Source: Sneathiella marina
Lineage (GTDB): Bacteria; Pseudomonadota; Alphaproteobacteria; Sneathiellales; Sneathiellaceae
Direction: 5' to 3'
Length of the DNA stretch: 64,000 nucleotides
NCBI RefSeq assembly: GCF_023746535.1
Contig: NZ_CP098747.1
Span: forward strand, 3,219,001-3,283,000
The position numbers and the translations under genes were made by a program. The notes under the pieces were generated by a model, which did not search any database, had not been told where the DNA came from, and saw nothing but the letters and a program-made list of their open reading frames with translations. Position 1 is the stretch's first letter; each line of letters begins with the position of its first letter. Below are positions 7,757-16,579 of this stretch, piece after piece.

Positions 7757-8254
7757 ATGGAAATAAATATCCGGCACGCGGTCCCGGAAGACCTGGACGC
7801 AATTCATGAAATCATGCTCTGCAACGGCACCATTCGAGGCACCATGCGCCTGCCTCAGCAGGCACGGCACCAAACGGAAAAATGGCTACAGCCTGAAGAC
7901 GGAGTTTATCGCTTTGTCGCCCAACTGGACGGCAATATTCTTGGCTATTCGGAACTGGTAACATATCCGCATTCTCCGCGGCATCGCCATGTGGGAGAGA
8001 TCGATATGATGCTGGTGCATGATAAAGCGCATGGCAAAGGCCTCGGCAGTGCCATGATGGAAAACCTTGTGGACCTGGCCGATAACTGGATGAATTTGAG
8101 CCGCTTGCATTTAACGGTCTGGACAACCAATCTCAACGCCATCGGGCTATACAAGAAATTCGGTTTTGTCGAAGAGGGCATCATGCCAAAATATGTCTTT
8201 ACAAATGGTGCCTATGCCGACGGATTATTGATGGGGCGTGTTCTCGAACGTTAA
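7757..8254 (+). CDS. GNAT-family N-acetyltransferase
   Basis: This 165-residue protein has the GNAT fold. An N-terminal strand and helix (INIRHAVPEDLDAIHEIM) lead to the acetyl-CoA pyrophosphate loop HGKGLGSAMMENLVDLA (motif A, about residues 93-110), and VWTTNLNAIGLYKKFGFVEEG is motif B. The NAIGLYKKFGF segment is typical of RimI/RimJ-like and small-molecule acetyltransferases. It transfers acetyl from acetyl-CoA to an amine that is not identifiable. It stands alone, convergent with the GFA-family gene. Confidence 0.87.
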   Translation: MEINIRHAVPEDLDAIHEIMLCNGTIRGTMRLPQQARHQTEKWLQPEDGVYRFVAQLDGNILGYSELVTYPHSPRHRHVGEIDMMLVHDKAHGKGLGSAMMENLVDLADNWMNLSRLHLTVWTTNLNAIGLYKKFGFVEEGIMPKYVFTNGAYADGLLMGRVLER

Positions 8255-8262
8255 GTCCAAAC

Positions 8263-8676
8263 CTAACCGGCCGCTTTCTCCATACTCATGATACCCTCCG
8301 GAATTTCCGCCCAGTCGACCTTGCTTTGTGTCCAGAGTTCCAGATTTGGTTTTAGCGCTGATGGATCATCGAGACTGCCCGCGGCAATGAAGATGGTATC
8401 AGGAAACATCTCCAGCTGAAGATAAATCGATGCGCTGCAGACGGGGCAAAAGGATCGCGTGACTCCCTTGCCACTATCTGCTTTTTTGTGCCATTGCCTG
8501 ACTGTGCCGCTGGTCAGCGAAAAACCCTCTTTGCTGACCCCAACGCCAGTATAAAATGCCGTGCCACTGATCCGCCGGCAATCACTGCAGTGACAATAAT
8601 AGATGGTCTTCGGCTCCGCATCACAATGATAACGTATCTCGTTGCATAAACAGCCGCCGTCAAAAGGCCCCTTCAT
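8263..8676 (-). CDS. GFA-family (Gfa/CENP-V fold) zinc protein
   Basis: This 137-residue protein has the Gfa/CENP-V zinc-binding pattern. GGCLCNEIRY supplies a CxC pair near the N-terminus, YCHCSDCRR a CxCxxC cluster around residues 28-33, and FCPVCSA a CxxC around residue 95. Founding members were described as glutathione-dependent formaldehyde-activating enzymes, but most homologues have no proven activity. No formaldehyde dehydrogenase gene is nearby, so that role is not supported by context. Confidence 0.85.
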   Translation of the reverse strand: MKGPFDGGCLCNEIRYHCDAEPKTIYYCHCSDCRRISGTAFYTGVGVSKEGFSLTSGTVRQWHKKADSGKGVTRSFCPVCSASIYLQLEMFPDTIFIAAGSLDDPSALKPNLELWTQSKVDWAEIPEGIMSMEKAAG

Positions 8677-8834
8677 TTGGATTCTCCCGTTCTACGTATG
8701 ACAAAGCTTAACCCAAGGATAATTGGAATAGCAATATGGCGAAGTGAGCCCGGATTGCGTGACATTTCTTTTTCCGTGATTTAGGGTCAAAACCAGAAAC
8801 GGATGGGAAGAAAGGGTCGGAAAGAGAAAAAATA

Positions 8835-10115
8835 ATGCAGGATCGTTACGGAAATACAGTCAGCTCATCATCACAAGCGGCGGTAGATGCCTATGTGGAG
8901 GGTGTGGATCTCTTTCTCGCAGCGCAGGCCGGTGGCGATGCTGCCTTTGAACGGGCCATTGCCGAAGATCCGTCTTTCGCACTCGCGCATGCCGCACTTG
9001 CCCGGTTCTTGCAGTCCATCGCCCGCCCGGCAGAGGCCAAGGCTGCGCTTGAGGCTGCGCGCAGCCTAGCACCCGGCGCCTCCATCCGGGAGCAGGGGCA
9101 TATCTCCATTCTCGGCCATGTAATAGACGGCCGCGGCGCTCAGGCATTTGAGGAAATCACGGTTCATATTAGGGACTATCCCCGCGATGCCATGGCGGTT
9201 CAACCTTGCGCCGGAGTTTTCAGTTTAATCGGATTTAGTGGCCGGCCAGGTCGGGAAGCGGAAAGCCTTGCCTTTTTTACCGCCTTGCAACCTGCCTATG
9301 GCAATGACTGGTGGTTCGAAAGCATTCTGGCATTTGCACAAACGGAAATCGGCCAGCTTGCACAAGCGGAAATCACGACGGAGCGAGCGCATCAGGCCAA
9401 TCCGAATAACGCCAATTCCGCCCATTACAAAGCGCATTTTCACTATGAGGTTGGAGACATCGACACCGGCCTCACCTTCCTGAAGGAATGGCGTCCCACC
9501 TATGATCGCGCCGGCATCCTGCATTGCCATCTCAGCTGGCACGAAGCCCTTTGGGCATTGGAAAGCGGAGATGCGGGAACCGCATGGCGTATTATCGGAG
9601 CCGACGTCCGGCCTGGTTTTGCCTGGGGACCGCCGGTCAACGTGGTTACTGATATGGCAGCCTTTCTGTTGCGAGCTGAGTATGCCGGCGAAGACCGGCG
9701 CGAGGACTTGTGGCAGGAGCTCAGCCAGTATGCCTCTACCTATTTTGCCAACCCCGGTATCAGCTTTGCCGACGCCCATGTGGCCATCGCCCATGCCCTT
9801 ACCGGGGACGATGCAGCCCTTAAAAAGCTGCAGGACAATCCGCCTGGTTCTGCTGGTGACATGGTCAAGGTTCTGGCCGATGTATTTGTGGATTTTGCCA
9901 AATCTGACTGGCCGGCGGTTATTCATGGATTGATTCCCATCATGTCGTCTCATGAACGGCTGGGCGGAAGCCGCGCCCAACGGGATCTGGTAGAGTTCAC
10001 CTTACTGATTGCCTACCTGAAAAGTGGTCAATCCAAGGAAGCCCGGCGTCTCCTCCATATGCGGCGCCCTCTTATTGCCGACGCGAATTATATTGCCGGC
10101 TTGACCACCAGATAA
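8835..10115 (+). CDS. Tetratricopeptide-repeat protein, oxygenase partner
   Basis: This 426-residue soluble protein has helical repeats throughout. Several A/G/Y-spaced TPR-like units are visible: DAAFERAIAEDPSFALAHAAL, the SLAPGASIREQ region, and AQAEITTERAHQANPNNANSA. No signal peptide or membrane segment is evident. It resembles the TPR38-like helical proteins often annotated only as tetratricopeptide repeat protein. It is followed 11 bases later by the 2-oxoglutarate oxygenase gene, so the two are almost certainly co-transcribed and may act on one substrate or complex. No catalytic motif is seen, so a scaffolding or substrate-binding role is an inference. Confidence 0.75.
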   Translation: MQDRYGNTVSSSSQAAVDAYVEGVDLFLAAQAGGDAAFERAIAEDPSFALAHAALARFLQSIARPAEAKAALEAARSLAPGASIREQGHISILGHVIDGRGAQAFEEITVHIRDYPRDAMAVQPCAGVFSLIGFSGRPGREAESLAFFTALQPAYGNDWWFESILAFAQTEIGQLAQAEITTERAHQANPNNANSAHYKAHFHYEVGDIDTGLTFLKEWRPTYDRAGILHCHLSWHEALWALESGDAGTAWRIIGADVRPGFAWGPPVNVVTDMAAFLLRAEYAGEDRREDLWQELSQYASTYFANPGISFADAHVAIAHALTGDDAALKKLQDNPPGSAGDMVKVLADVFVDFAKSDWPAVIHGLIPIMSSHERLGGSRAQRDLVEFTLLIAYLKSGQSKEARRLLHMRRPLIADANYIAGLTTR

Positions 10116-10126
10116 GGATAAACAAA

Positions 10127-10909
10127 ATGAAACCCTTGAATTCCCTTATCAATGGCGACCGATATCCACTTGACGATGCTGAATTCAGGTCGCGTTGCAC
10201 GGCGACACTGGCGCAGGATGGAGCTTTGGTTATGCCGCAATTTTTACGGGCAGAGGCAATCAGCACCATCGCCGAAGAGGGAAAAGCCCACCGAGATCAG
10301 GCATATTTTTGTGAGGACCATCATAATGTCTATTTGACCCCGCCGGATACCGATTATCCGATGGATCATCCGCGCAATCGATTAATTCTGTCATCGAAGG
10401 GATGTATTCCCGATGACGTGGTGCCCGAGAATTCACCACTTCGCGCTCTTTACGGCGCTGAAGAATTCAAGGATTTCCTGTGCGAGGTGCTGGGCGAAGA
10501 CGCGCTTTATGAATATGCCGACCCGCTATCTTCCATCAACCTGCATTATGCTGACGCTGGATTGGAACTGGGCTGGCATTTTGACAATTCGGCTTTCGCT
10601 ATTACCCTGATGATCCAGGCCCCGGAATCGGGTGGCGCCTTCGAATATGTCAAGGACTTACGCGACGCCGATAGCGGTGAAATGAATTTCGAGGGCGTTC
10701 GCAAAGTTCTGGATAAAGAGATCACACCGGAAACTCTCTCCATGCCGGCAGGCACATTGGTTTTGTTTCGCGGGCGCAATTCCCTGCACCGGGTCGCTCC
10801 TGTCGAAGGAGCAATAACCCGGATGCTGGTTGTTTTAGCGTATAACAGTCAGCCGGGAATCGCCTTGTCGGAGTCAGCCCGGCTTACTTTCTTTGGTCGA
10901 TTGGGCTAG
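10127..10909 (+). CDS. BesD/HalD-family Fe(II)/2-oxoglutarate oxygenase, predicted hydroxylase
   Basis: This 260-residue cupin-fold protein carries the iron-binding facial triad as His151-Phe-Asp153 and His221, with Arg232 placed to bind 2-oxoglutarate. Overall it resembles the HalD/BesD family, known for amino-acid halogenases. Halogenases have glycine in place of the Asp so that chloride can bind the iron. Here the Asp is retained (WHFDNSAF), so hydroxylation is the likely reaction. The substrate is unknown; family precedent suggests a free amino acid. It is in an operon behind a TPR protein, 11 bases downstream. Family assignment is from the motif pattern and could be confirmed only by alignment. 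Confidence 0.75.
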   Translation: MKPLNSLINGDRYPLDDAEFRSRCTATLAQDGALVMPQFLRAEAISTIAEEGKAHRDQAYFCEDHHNVYLTPPDTDYPMDHPRNRLILSSKGCIPDDVVPENSPLRALYGAEEFKDFLCEVLGEDALYEYADPLSSINLHYADAGLELGWHFDNSAFAITLMIQAPESGGAFEYVKDLRDADSGEMNFEGVRKVLDKEITPETLSMPAGTLVLFRGRNSLHRVAPVEGAITRMLVVLAYNSQPGIALSESARLTFFGRLG

Positions 10910-10930
10910 CAGCCCGTCGCGCACAAGACC

Positions 10931-12055
10931 CTAGGCAAGTTTGGCGAGATGAGCGTCCAAATTTTCATGAAAATGCACAATGGCCTTTTCGTAGTGACCA
11001 AAAGTGAAATGGCTGTTGGCATTGGTCGCCAACCCCACCTGAATGGCGCGCGCCGCTTCACGGTCTTCCTCAATCCCCGATGATTTCACAAATTCTGCGT
11101 CCCGCTCCGCAACGTCCAGATCCACAGGGGTACCGTCAGCTTTCAAATTCCGCACACGATAAACCACGGTTCGGGTTTCTGTTGGCGAAATTGGCTCCAG
11201 AATGATCAATTGGGTATGGCTGGACAACATGGACATATGGGCGTTCGGGAACAGTTGATACACATATGTCGCCATACCGTTTATATGACGTTCCTCACGC
11301 GGAATATCACGCAGCTTGTTAATCCGCCGGAAAGGGAAAATAATCCGCGAATTGGTGCCAAAATTCTCGACCACATTGATGTTATCAAGGCCATATGGGT
11401 AGAAAGTGCGATTATGCAGGCTCTTGATATGATATCCCTCCATGGAGGTTTCGGCGATCAGCTTCCAGTTGGCTTCATCCAGATGCTCTGTTTGACTGAA
11501 CATATCCTGTTCAGGTTGAAAAAACTCCGGAAAGGCGTCCAGTGCGCCATTGGAAACCGGATCTTCCTGGGTTACGAAAATCAATCCGCCCCGTTCCTCT
11601 GCCGTAACCGCGACCAGGCCATGGGTCGCCTGATCAAGACCGGGAAATCCATCCGCGCCGGGAATATATTTCAAATTACCGTCCAAGCCATACGTCCAGG
11701 AATGATATGGGCAAACAAAGGCTCTGGTACAGCCTGTTCCATCCGCTACTGCCATACCGCGATGCCGGCAGCTATTGCGGAAGGCGCGCACAATTCCGTC
11801 ATCGCCGCGCACGACCACCAACGGCGTACCCGCTGCAGTCCGGGCCACAAAGGAGCCCTTTTCCGGCAGCGCAGCAGAGGGACAGAACGGAACAGGCAGG
11901 CGTCGCAGCAACGCAATTTCGGCGTCGAACCGTTCTTGTGATCCATAATTCTCGACGGGCTCCCGCCAGACACTCTCACCAACATCTGTGGTTTTGTTGT
12001 CAATATGCGAAAAAATACGGTCTATTACGTCACGGTCGTTCATTACTAGGGTCAT
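10931..12055 (-). CDS. Rieske aromatic ring-hydroxylating oxygenase alpha subunit
   Basis: This 374-residue enzyme has an N-terminal Rieske [2Fe-2S] domain with CRHRG and CPYHSW supplying the two Cys and two His ligands (about residues 91-112). The C-terminal catalytic domain follows, with the mononuclear-iron motif ETSMEGYHIKSLH. Such subunits hydroxylate, dihydroxylate or demethylate aromatic and quaternary ammonium substrates with O2 and electrons from a reductase. No reductase, ferredoxin or beta subunit is nearby, so electrons must come from elsewhere. The lone alpha subunit suits the single-component-oxygenase (carnitine/choline/phthalate-type) groups. It lies 58 bases downstream of bioB on the same strand, probably by chance. 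Substrate not assignable. Confidence 0.85.
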   Translation of the reverse strand: MTLVMNDRDVIDRIFSHIDNKTTDVGESVWREPVENYGSQERFDAEIALLRRLPVPFCPSAALPEKGSFVARTAAGTPLVVVRGDDGIVRAFRNSCRHRGMAVADGTGCTRAFVCPYHSWTYGLDGNLKYIPGADGFPGLDQATHGLVAVTAEERGGLIFVTQEDPVSNGALDAFPEFFQPEQDMFSQTEHLDEANWKLIAETSMEGYHIKSLHNRTFYPYGLDNINVVENFGTNSRIIFPFRRINKLRDIPREERHINGMATYVYQLFPNAHMSMLSSHTQLIILEPISPTETRTVVYRVRNLKADGTPVDLDVAERDAEFVKSSGIEEDREAARAIQVGLATNANSHFTFGHYEKAIVHFHENLDAHLAKLA

Positions 12056-12113
12056 GGGCTAACTCTTTTTATTATTTGATTTGCACCATTCTACGTGTTT
12101 GACGACTGTCTGT

Positions 12114-13145
12114 CTATATCACCGGCTGGGCAGCGTGTTTGTCTCCTCCAGTATTCGACGTCATTCCCAGCCTCCGCAGCAGTTCGAAATCGGCCTCTTG
12201 TTCCGGGTTTTCTGTGGTTAGTAGTTTGGTCCCCGCAAATATCGAGCTGGCGCCTGCCATAAAACAAAGCGCCTGCATCTCGTCACTCATTTCCAAGCGG
12301 CCTGCTGACAAGCGAACAACAGATGCCGGCATAAGGATTTTGGCTACTGCGATGGTTCGGACAAACTCAAAATTATCCATTTTGTCCAAATGTTGTAGCG
12401 GAGTGCCGGCAACCTGTACAAGCATGTTTATGGGCACACTTCCCGGATGTTCCGGCAAATTGGCAAGGGTCACCAGCATATCAACACGGTCGCTGATCGC
12501 TTCACCCATGCCAACAATACCACCACTGCACACACCTATACCCGCCTCACGCACCTGTTCCAAAGTATTGAGACGGTCCTCATAGGTACGGGTTGTAATG
12601 ATCTGTTTGTAATATTCCTCGGAGCTGTCAATATTGTGGTTGTAATAGTCAAGACCAGCTGCCCTAAGCTGAAGTGTCTGTTGGGGACTGAGCATGCCGA
12701 GTGTCATGCAGGTTTCCATACCCAGATCAGCAACCCCATTGATCATTGCACATATCACGTCCATATCGCGATCTTTCGGACTTCGCCACGCCCCGCCCAT
12801 ACAAAATCGGGTGGCGCCAGCCTCCTTCGCTTTGCGCGCTTCTCTCACGACGGTTTCCACTTGCATTAATTTTGCCGCTTCAAGCCCGGTATTATGATGT
12901 ACCGACTGTGGACAATAAGCACAATCCTCTGGACAACCGCCCGTCTTGATCGAAAGCAGGCTCGAAATCTGAACCTTGTTCGGTGAAAAATATTGGCGAT
13001 GCACTGCCTGTGCCTGCAGTAACAGATCCATCAACGGTTCCGCGAATAAATCGGACACCTCCTCCCGCTGCCAGTCGTGACGTACGGGGTCGGATACCTG
13101 CTGATTAACCGAAGAAGATTGCCCCGTCACCCGATTTGTTTGCAT
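12114..13145 (-). CDS. bioB: Biotin synthase
   Basis: This 343-residue radical-SAM enzyme inserts sulfur into dethiobiotin, the last step of biotin synthesis. The radical-SAM [4Fe-4S] motif CPEDCAYC gives Cys71, Cys75 and Cys78. [20 protein letters not shown] and the C-terminal [15 protein letters not shown] are hallmark BioB segments, and the length matches the family. The ATG follows an AAGGG-type ribosome site. No other biotin gene (bioA, D, F, C or birA) lies in the window, so bioB is isolated here. I do not see the alphaproteobacterial BioR operator (TTATCTATAA type) upstream, although a perfect palindrome is present at 13206. Confidence 0.97.
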   Translation of the reverse strand: MQTNRVTGQSSSVNQQVSDPVRHDWQREEVSDLFAEPLMDLLLQAQAVHRQYFSPNKVQISSLLSIKTGGCPEDCAYCPQSVHHNTGLEAAKLMQVETVVREARKAKEAGATRFCMGGAWRSPKDRDMDVICAMINGVADLGMETCMTLGMLSPQQTLQLRAAGLDYYNHNIDSSEEYYKQIITTRTYEDRLNTLEQVREAGIGVCSGGIVGMGEAISDRVDMLVTLANLPEHPGSVPINMLVQVAGTPLQHLDKMDNFEFVRTIAVAKILMPASVVRLSAGRLEMSDEMQALCFMAGASSIFAGTKLLTTENPEQEADFELLRRLGMTSNTGGDKHAAQPVI

Positions 13146-13205
13146 TTATATACCCTTAATTCGATTTTTGATTGAACTCGAACTTACAGAATATATTAAT
13201 AAAAG

Positions 13206-13219
13206 CAACTTGCAAGTTG
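13206..13219. promoter_or_regulatory. Palindrome upstream of bioB
   Basis: CAACTTGCAAGTTG is a perfect 14-bp palindrome in the 134-base gap between bioB and the divergent VOC gene. It overlaps a possible -35 box for bioB on the minus strand (TTGCAA or TTGCTT, with an AT-rich stretch downstream). It does not match the BioR consensus. Regulator unknown. Confidence 0.4.
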
Positions 13220-13279
13220 TGGAGTAAACAGATAGATTAATTAGAACAAAACAAGAACATTTAATCAGGAGAATCCCCT

Positions 13280-13651
13280 ATGCTTGATCATGTGTCCATC
13301 GGTATTACCGATCGAAAAAAATCCACGGCTTTTTATGATGCGGTGCTTTCGACCATCGGCTTGAAGAAGGTTGCTGACTATGGCGAAATTGTTGCCTACG
13401 GATTGTCACGGGAAGATCCTTTTTTCTGGCTGGCGGAACAGCCTGAAATCAATAAATCACATGGTTTTCACTGGGCTTTTCGGGCTCCGAATCGTGCGGC
13501 CATCCACGACTTTCATACGGCTGCGCTAAAGTGCGGCGGTACTGATAACGGGGGGCCGGGAAAACGCGATTATGAAGAACATTATTACGCTGCATTTGTC
13601 CTTGATCCAGATGGCAATAAGATTGAAGCTGTCTGCTTCGATCCCGAGTAG
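13280..13651 (+). CDS. VOC (glyoxalase/dioxygenase fold) protein
   Basis: This 123-residue protein has the vicinal-oxygen-chelate fold. MLDHVSIGITDRKKSTAFYD opens the first beta-alpha-beta-beta-beta module with its metal-ligand His, HGFHWAFRA opens the second, and DPDGNKIEAVCFDPE ends it with the metal-ligand Glu. Homologues annotated as glyoxalase/bleomycin-resistance proteins include lactoylglutathione lyases, dioxygenases and drug-binding proteins, and the length does not discriminate. It starts a rightward run (VOC, metallo-hydrolase, tag) with 11- and 19-base gaps. A glyoxalase-like function next to a GloB-like protein is tempting but unproven. Confidence 0.85.
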   Translation: MLDHVSIGITDRKKSTAFYDAVLSTIGLKKVADYGEIVAYGLSREDPFFWLAEQPEINKSHGFHWAFRAPNRAAIHDFHTAALKCGGTDNGGPGKRDYEEHYYAAFVLDPDGNKIEAVCFDPE

Positions 13652-13662
13652 GAAACCAATTC

Positions 13663-14391
13663 ATGATTCGGACAGCGGCAAATGACTGGTACAAAACGCG
13701 CAAGCTCGGCGATGACATCACATTGATTAGCGAGCCCTTCATCAAACCTTTTTATCGGTGCAACATCTGGCACTTGCGGGGGCGGGATCGGGATTTGCTC
13801 ATCGATAGTGGTATGGGCGTCGTCAGCCTGCGCGCCCATGTGCCGCTGGTCACGGAAAAACCGCTTACTGCCGTGGCCAGTCATAGTCATTTTGATCATA
13901 TCGGCTGCCATCACGAGTTTGAAACACGACTTGCCCATCGGGATGAGGCAGATTTGTTAGCCAATCCGACGCGGCAAAATACGCTGGCGGAAGACTATGC
14001 AACAGATGGTATTTTCGAGCAGCTCCCGCCCGCCCCCTATAGCTCAGAAAATTATGCTGTAAAACCTGCCGCGGTGACAGGATATCTCGACGAAGGAGAT
14101 GTGATCGATTTGGGGGATCGACGGCTGACGGTCTTACATTTGCCAGGCCACTCGCCGGGTGGTATCGCGCTGTTTGAGGCTGCGACCGGTATTTTGTTTT
14201 CCGGGGACACTTTGTATGACGGGCCACTTGTCGAGGATGTTTATCATTCCAATGCCGAGGATTACTATATTTCCATGATCAAGCTGCGGGCATTGAAACC
14301 CCGCGTCGTTCATGGCGGACATTTCAGAAGCTTCGATGGCGCCCGCTTCCGGATCCTGCTAGAAAACTGGTTTAAGGCACATGGCGCGTAA
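13663..14391 (+). CDS. Metallo-beta-lactamase-fold hydrolase
   Basis: This 242-residue protein carries the binuclear metal motif SHSHFDHIG (HxHxDH) around residues 67-75. LHLPGHSPGG (metal-ligand His, residue about 165), SGDTLYDG (bridging Asp) and VVHGGHF (last His) complete the set. These are typical of the glyoxalase II/thiol hydrolase branch. It starts 11 bases after the VOC gene, an arrangement that could link it to aldehyde detoxification by the glyoxalase route, but no substrate-specific residues can be named. An internal PPAPYSSENYAVKPA segment is an unusual insertion relative to short GloB-like proteins. Confidence 0.85.
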   Translation: MIRTAANDWYKTRKLGDDITLISEPFIKPFYRCNIWHLRGRDRDLLIDSGMGVVSLRAHVPLVTEKPLTAVASHSHFDHIGCHHEFETRLAHRDEADLLANPTRQNTLAEDYATDGIFEQLPPAPYSSENYAVKPAAVTGYLDEGDVIDLGDRRLTVLHLPGHSPGGIALFEAATGILFSGDTLYDGPLVEDVYHSNAEDYYISMIKLRALKPRVVHGGHFRSFDGARFRILLENWFKAHGA

Positions 14392-14410
14392 AGTTGGAAG
14401 GAAGATATGA

Positions 14411-14983
14411 ATGACAAACGGTTGCACCTGGTATGGCGATGATCCGTTTTACAAAGCCTATCACGACGAAGAATGGGGGGTGCCGATTTATGACGGCCGG
14501 GCCTTATATGAAAAACTCATCCTCGACGGCTTTCAAGCCGGATTATCCTGGATCACCATTTTGCGCAAACGGGAGAATTTTATTGCCGCGTTCGATGGCT
14601 TCAATCCTGAGCTGATTGCCCGCTATGATGATGCAAAAATTGAATCCCTCATGCAGGATGCAGGCATCGTCCGCAACCGCGCCAAAATTCTCGGCACTAT
14701 AGCTGGTGCCAAACTGTTTCTGGAAATCGAAGAAAAGGAAAGTGGTTTTTCAAACCTTCTCTGGAGCTACCTGGACGGGAAACCAATTCAAAACAGCTGG
14801 ACATCCATGGGTCAGGTACCAGCAGAAACACCGCTTAGCCAGGCCATCTCCAAGGATCTCAAGAAACGGGGTTTTAAATTTGTTGGCCCAACAATAGTCT
14901 ATGCCTTTATGCAGGCTGTGGGCATGATCAACGATCATGTTGTCTCCTGTCCCCGGCATGCGGAAGTGAAACTATTGGTATGA
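14411..14983 (+). CDS. tag: DNA-3-methyladenine glycosylase I
   Basis: This 190-residue base-excision repair enzyme removes 3-methyladenine from alkylated DNA. The N-terminal CTWYGDDPFYKAYHDEEWG is diagnostic, and FQAGLSWITIL forms part of the base-binding pocket. The C-terminal NDHVVSCPRH, with the N-terminal Cys and His, forms the structural zinc site. Length matches E. coli Tag (187). The start is the ATG at 14411; an ATG four bases earlier is out of frame. Its stop overlaps the start of the next small gene (ATGA). Confidence 0.96.
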   Translation: MTNGCTWYGDDPFYKAYHDEEWGVPIYDGRALYEKLILDGFQAGLSWITILRKRENFIAAFDGFNPELIARYDDAKIESLMQDAGIVRNRAKILGTIAGAKLFLEIEEKESGFSNLLWSYLDGKPIQNSWTSMGQVPAETPLSQAISKDLKKRGFKFVGPTIVYAFMQAVGMINDHVVSCPRHAEVKLLV

Positions 14984-15189
14984 AGGAAGCAAGTGCAATT
15001 CGCGAAATTCACGACCTCACGGGAACAGTCGCTCGCCATTATATTGAGAAATATGGGGATCAGGCCGTTTCCACGCTGGAATTTGCAGCCCGGGCGTTTG
15101 AGGAGAATGATGATATTCATGGCCGCAATAAGATGCTTCGTCTGCGAGATGAAGTGATATTCCTTTCACCTTCCCTGACGGCCGAGTAA
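14980..15189 (+). CDS. Small conserved-looking protein of unknown function
   Basis: This 69-residue ORF overlaps the tag stop codon by four bases (ATGA), indicating translational coupling. The product is soluble and mainly helical, with an acidic centre (LEFAARAFEENDDIHGRNKM) and no cysteines or signal peptide. I do not recognise a named family, but the coupling, codon use and the DUF1491 gene 10 bases downstream support a real gene. It might relate to the small helical proteins that co-occur with DUF1491 genes in alphaproteobacteria; that is a guess. Confidence 0.7.
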   Translation: MKEASAIREIHDLTGTVARHYIEKYGDQAVSTLEFAARAFEENDDIHGRNKMLRLRDEVIFLSPSLTAE

Positions 15190-15199
15190 GTTCACGACT

Positions 15200-15538
15200 A
15201 TGGAGCCTCGGTTAAAAGCAGAAATCTGGGTGAAAGCCCATATTCGTAAATGCGCCAATTTTAACGTCCCTGTTATGGTGACACGTCGCGGCGACGCAAC
15301 AGCCGGTTCTGTCCTGATCAAGGTTAATCGGCTGGGCCCCGGATGTATGGTATTTTCCGCGGCGACAAATTTTGAGGATGGAAGCCGTCTTTGGCTCAAG
15401 GGAACCGGCAACGACTGGGTTGATGAGGCCCTAGCCGATACCTATATCGAAAAGCAAATCAAATTTGATCCGGATCTCTGGGTGCTGGAAATCGAAGATC
15501 CCGAAGGCCGGTCTTTCCTCGACGAAAAAATACAGTGA
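15200..15538 (+). CDS. DUF1491 family protein
   Basis: This 112-residue protein matches the alphaproteobacterial DUF1491 pattern. It opens PRLKAEIWVKAHIRKCANFNVP, has VTRRGDATAGSVLIKVN, and ends with the WVDEALADTYIEKQIKFDPD region. A basic first half and an acidic second half suggest a small alpha/beta domain. No function is established for the family. It is the last gene of the rightward tag unit and is followed by 244 bases of AT-rich DNA without a gene. Confidence 0.88.
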   Translation: MEPRLKAEIWVKAHIRKCANFNVPVMVTRRGDATAGSVLIKVNRLGPGCMVFSAATNFEDGSRLWLKGTGNDWVDEALADTYIEKQIKFDPDLWVLEIEDPEGRSFLDEKIQ

Positions 15539-15782
15539 TGGGCTGGGTTTGCGTTATTATTTTTTAACCGGTTAATTTTATTTTATATAAAATATTTATT
15601 ATTCAACTAGTTACCACTCTTCTTTTAAAATTTAAAATAACTATTGGAAAAATAACAGCTCAAGTTTTAGGAACAATCTGTATCAAATTCTTAGAAAGCG
15701 CAGGTTAAGGGCTGACAATCAGGGTTGAAATGATCTATCTTTGCGGCACCTGTTACTTGTTACGATTTGGAACGCTTACGCG

Positions 15783-16577
15783 ATGCAACAATATCTCGAT
15801 CTTCTTCGGCTAGTCAAAGACACCGGTGTCCATAAATCGGATCGAACCGGCGTTGGGACCTACAGTATTTTTGGTCACCAGATGCGCTTCGATCTGGCCA
15901 AGGGATTCCCTGTACTGACCACGAAGAAACTTCATTTAAAGTCAATTGTGCATGAACTTCTCTGGTTTCTGGCAGGCGATACCAATGTCCGGTATTTGCA
16001 GGAAAACGGCGTCCGGATCTGGGATGAATGGGCCGACGAAAATGGGGACCTTGGGCCTGTTTACGGTCAGCAGTGGCGATCCTGGCCCGCGCCCGATGGT
16101 CGCAGCATTGATCAGATAAAAAACCTGATCTCGCACATTAAAACCAATCCCGATTCACGGCGACTTATTGTCAGCGCCTGGAACCCGGCCGAAGTGGATA
16201 ATATGGCGCTGCCGCCATGTCATTGTCTTTTTCAGTTTTACGTAGCCAATGGCAAACTATCCTGTCAACTCTATCAACGTAGCGCTGATGTATTCCTCGG
16301 CGTGCCGTTTAACATTGCCTCCTACGCCTTGCTGACAATTATGATGGCCCAGGTCTGCAATCTTGAACCGGGGGAATTTATTCACAGTTTCGGGGACACA
16401 CATCTTTATTCAAATCATGTTGAGCAGGCGACTATGCAGTTGGCCCGCATCCCGGGCACGTTACCGACCATGCGTCTCAATCCGGACGTACAAGATATTT
16501 TCAGTTTTACCTTTTCTGATTTTGATCTGGTCGGATATGAAGCTGCGGCGCATATTCCAGCAAAAGTCGCGGTTTAA
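15783..16577 (+). CDS. thyA: Thymidylate synthase
   Basis: This enzyme converts dUMP to dTMP using methylene-tetrahydrofolate as methyl donor and reductant. From the ATG at 15783 the protein is 264 residues, the same length as E. coli ThyA. An ORF opening 42 bases earlier is less likely. [20 protein letters not shown] carries the phosphate-binding Arg, [12 protein letters not shown] the catalytic cysteine, and [17 protein letters not shown] the nucleotide-binding region. Upstream is 244 bases of AT-rich sequence (15539-15782) that probably holds the promoter. It is followed 2 bases later by folA, which regenerates the folate it oxidises. Confidence 0.97.
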   Translation: MQQYLDLLRLVKDTGVHKSDRTGVGTYSIFGHQMRFDLAKGFPVLTTKKLHLKSIVHELLWFLAGDTNVRYLQENGVRIWDEWADENGDLGPVYGQQWRSWPAPDGRSIDQIKNLISHIKTNPDSRRLIVSAWNPAEVDNMALPPCHCLFQFYVANGKLSCQLYQRSADVFLGVPFNIASYALLTIMMAQVCNLEPGEFIHSFGDTHLYSNHVEQATMQLARIPGTLPTMRLNPDVQDIFSFTFSDFDLVGYEAAAHIPAKVAV

Positions 16578-16579
16578 TA

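Noticed and set aside
10903-10915. GGGCT-AGC-AGCCC hairpin at the end of the oxygenase gene as terminator
   Set aside because: The stem is only 5 bp with a 3-base loop and no T tract on either strand.
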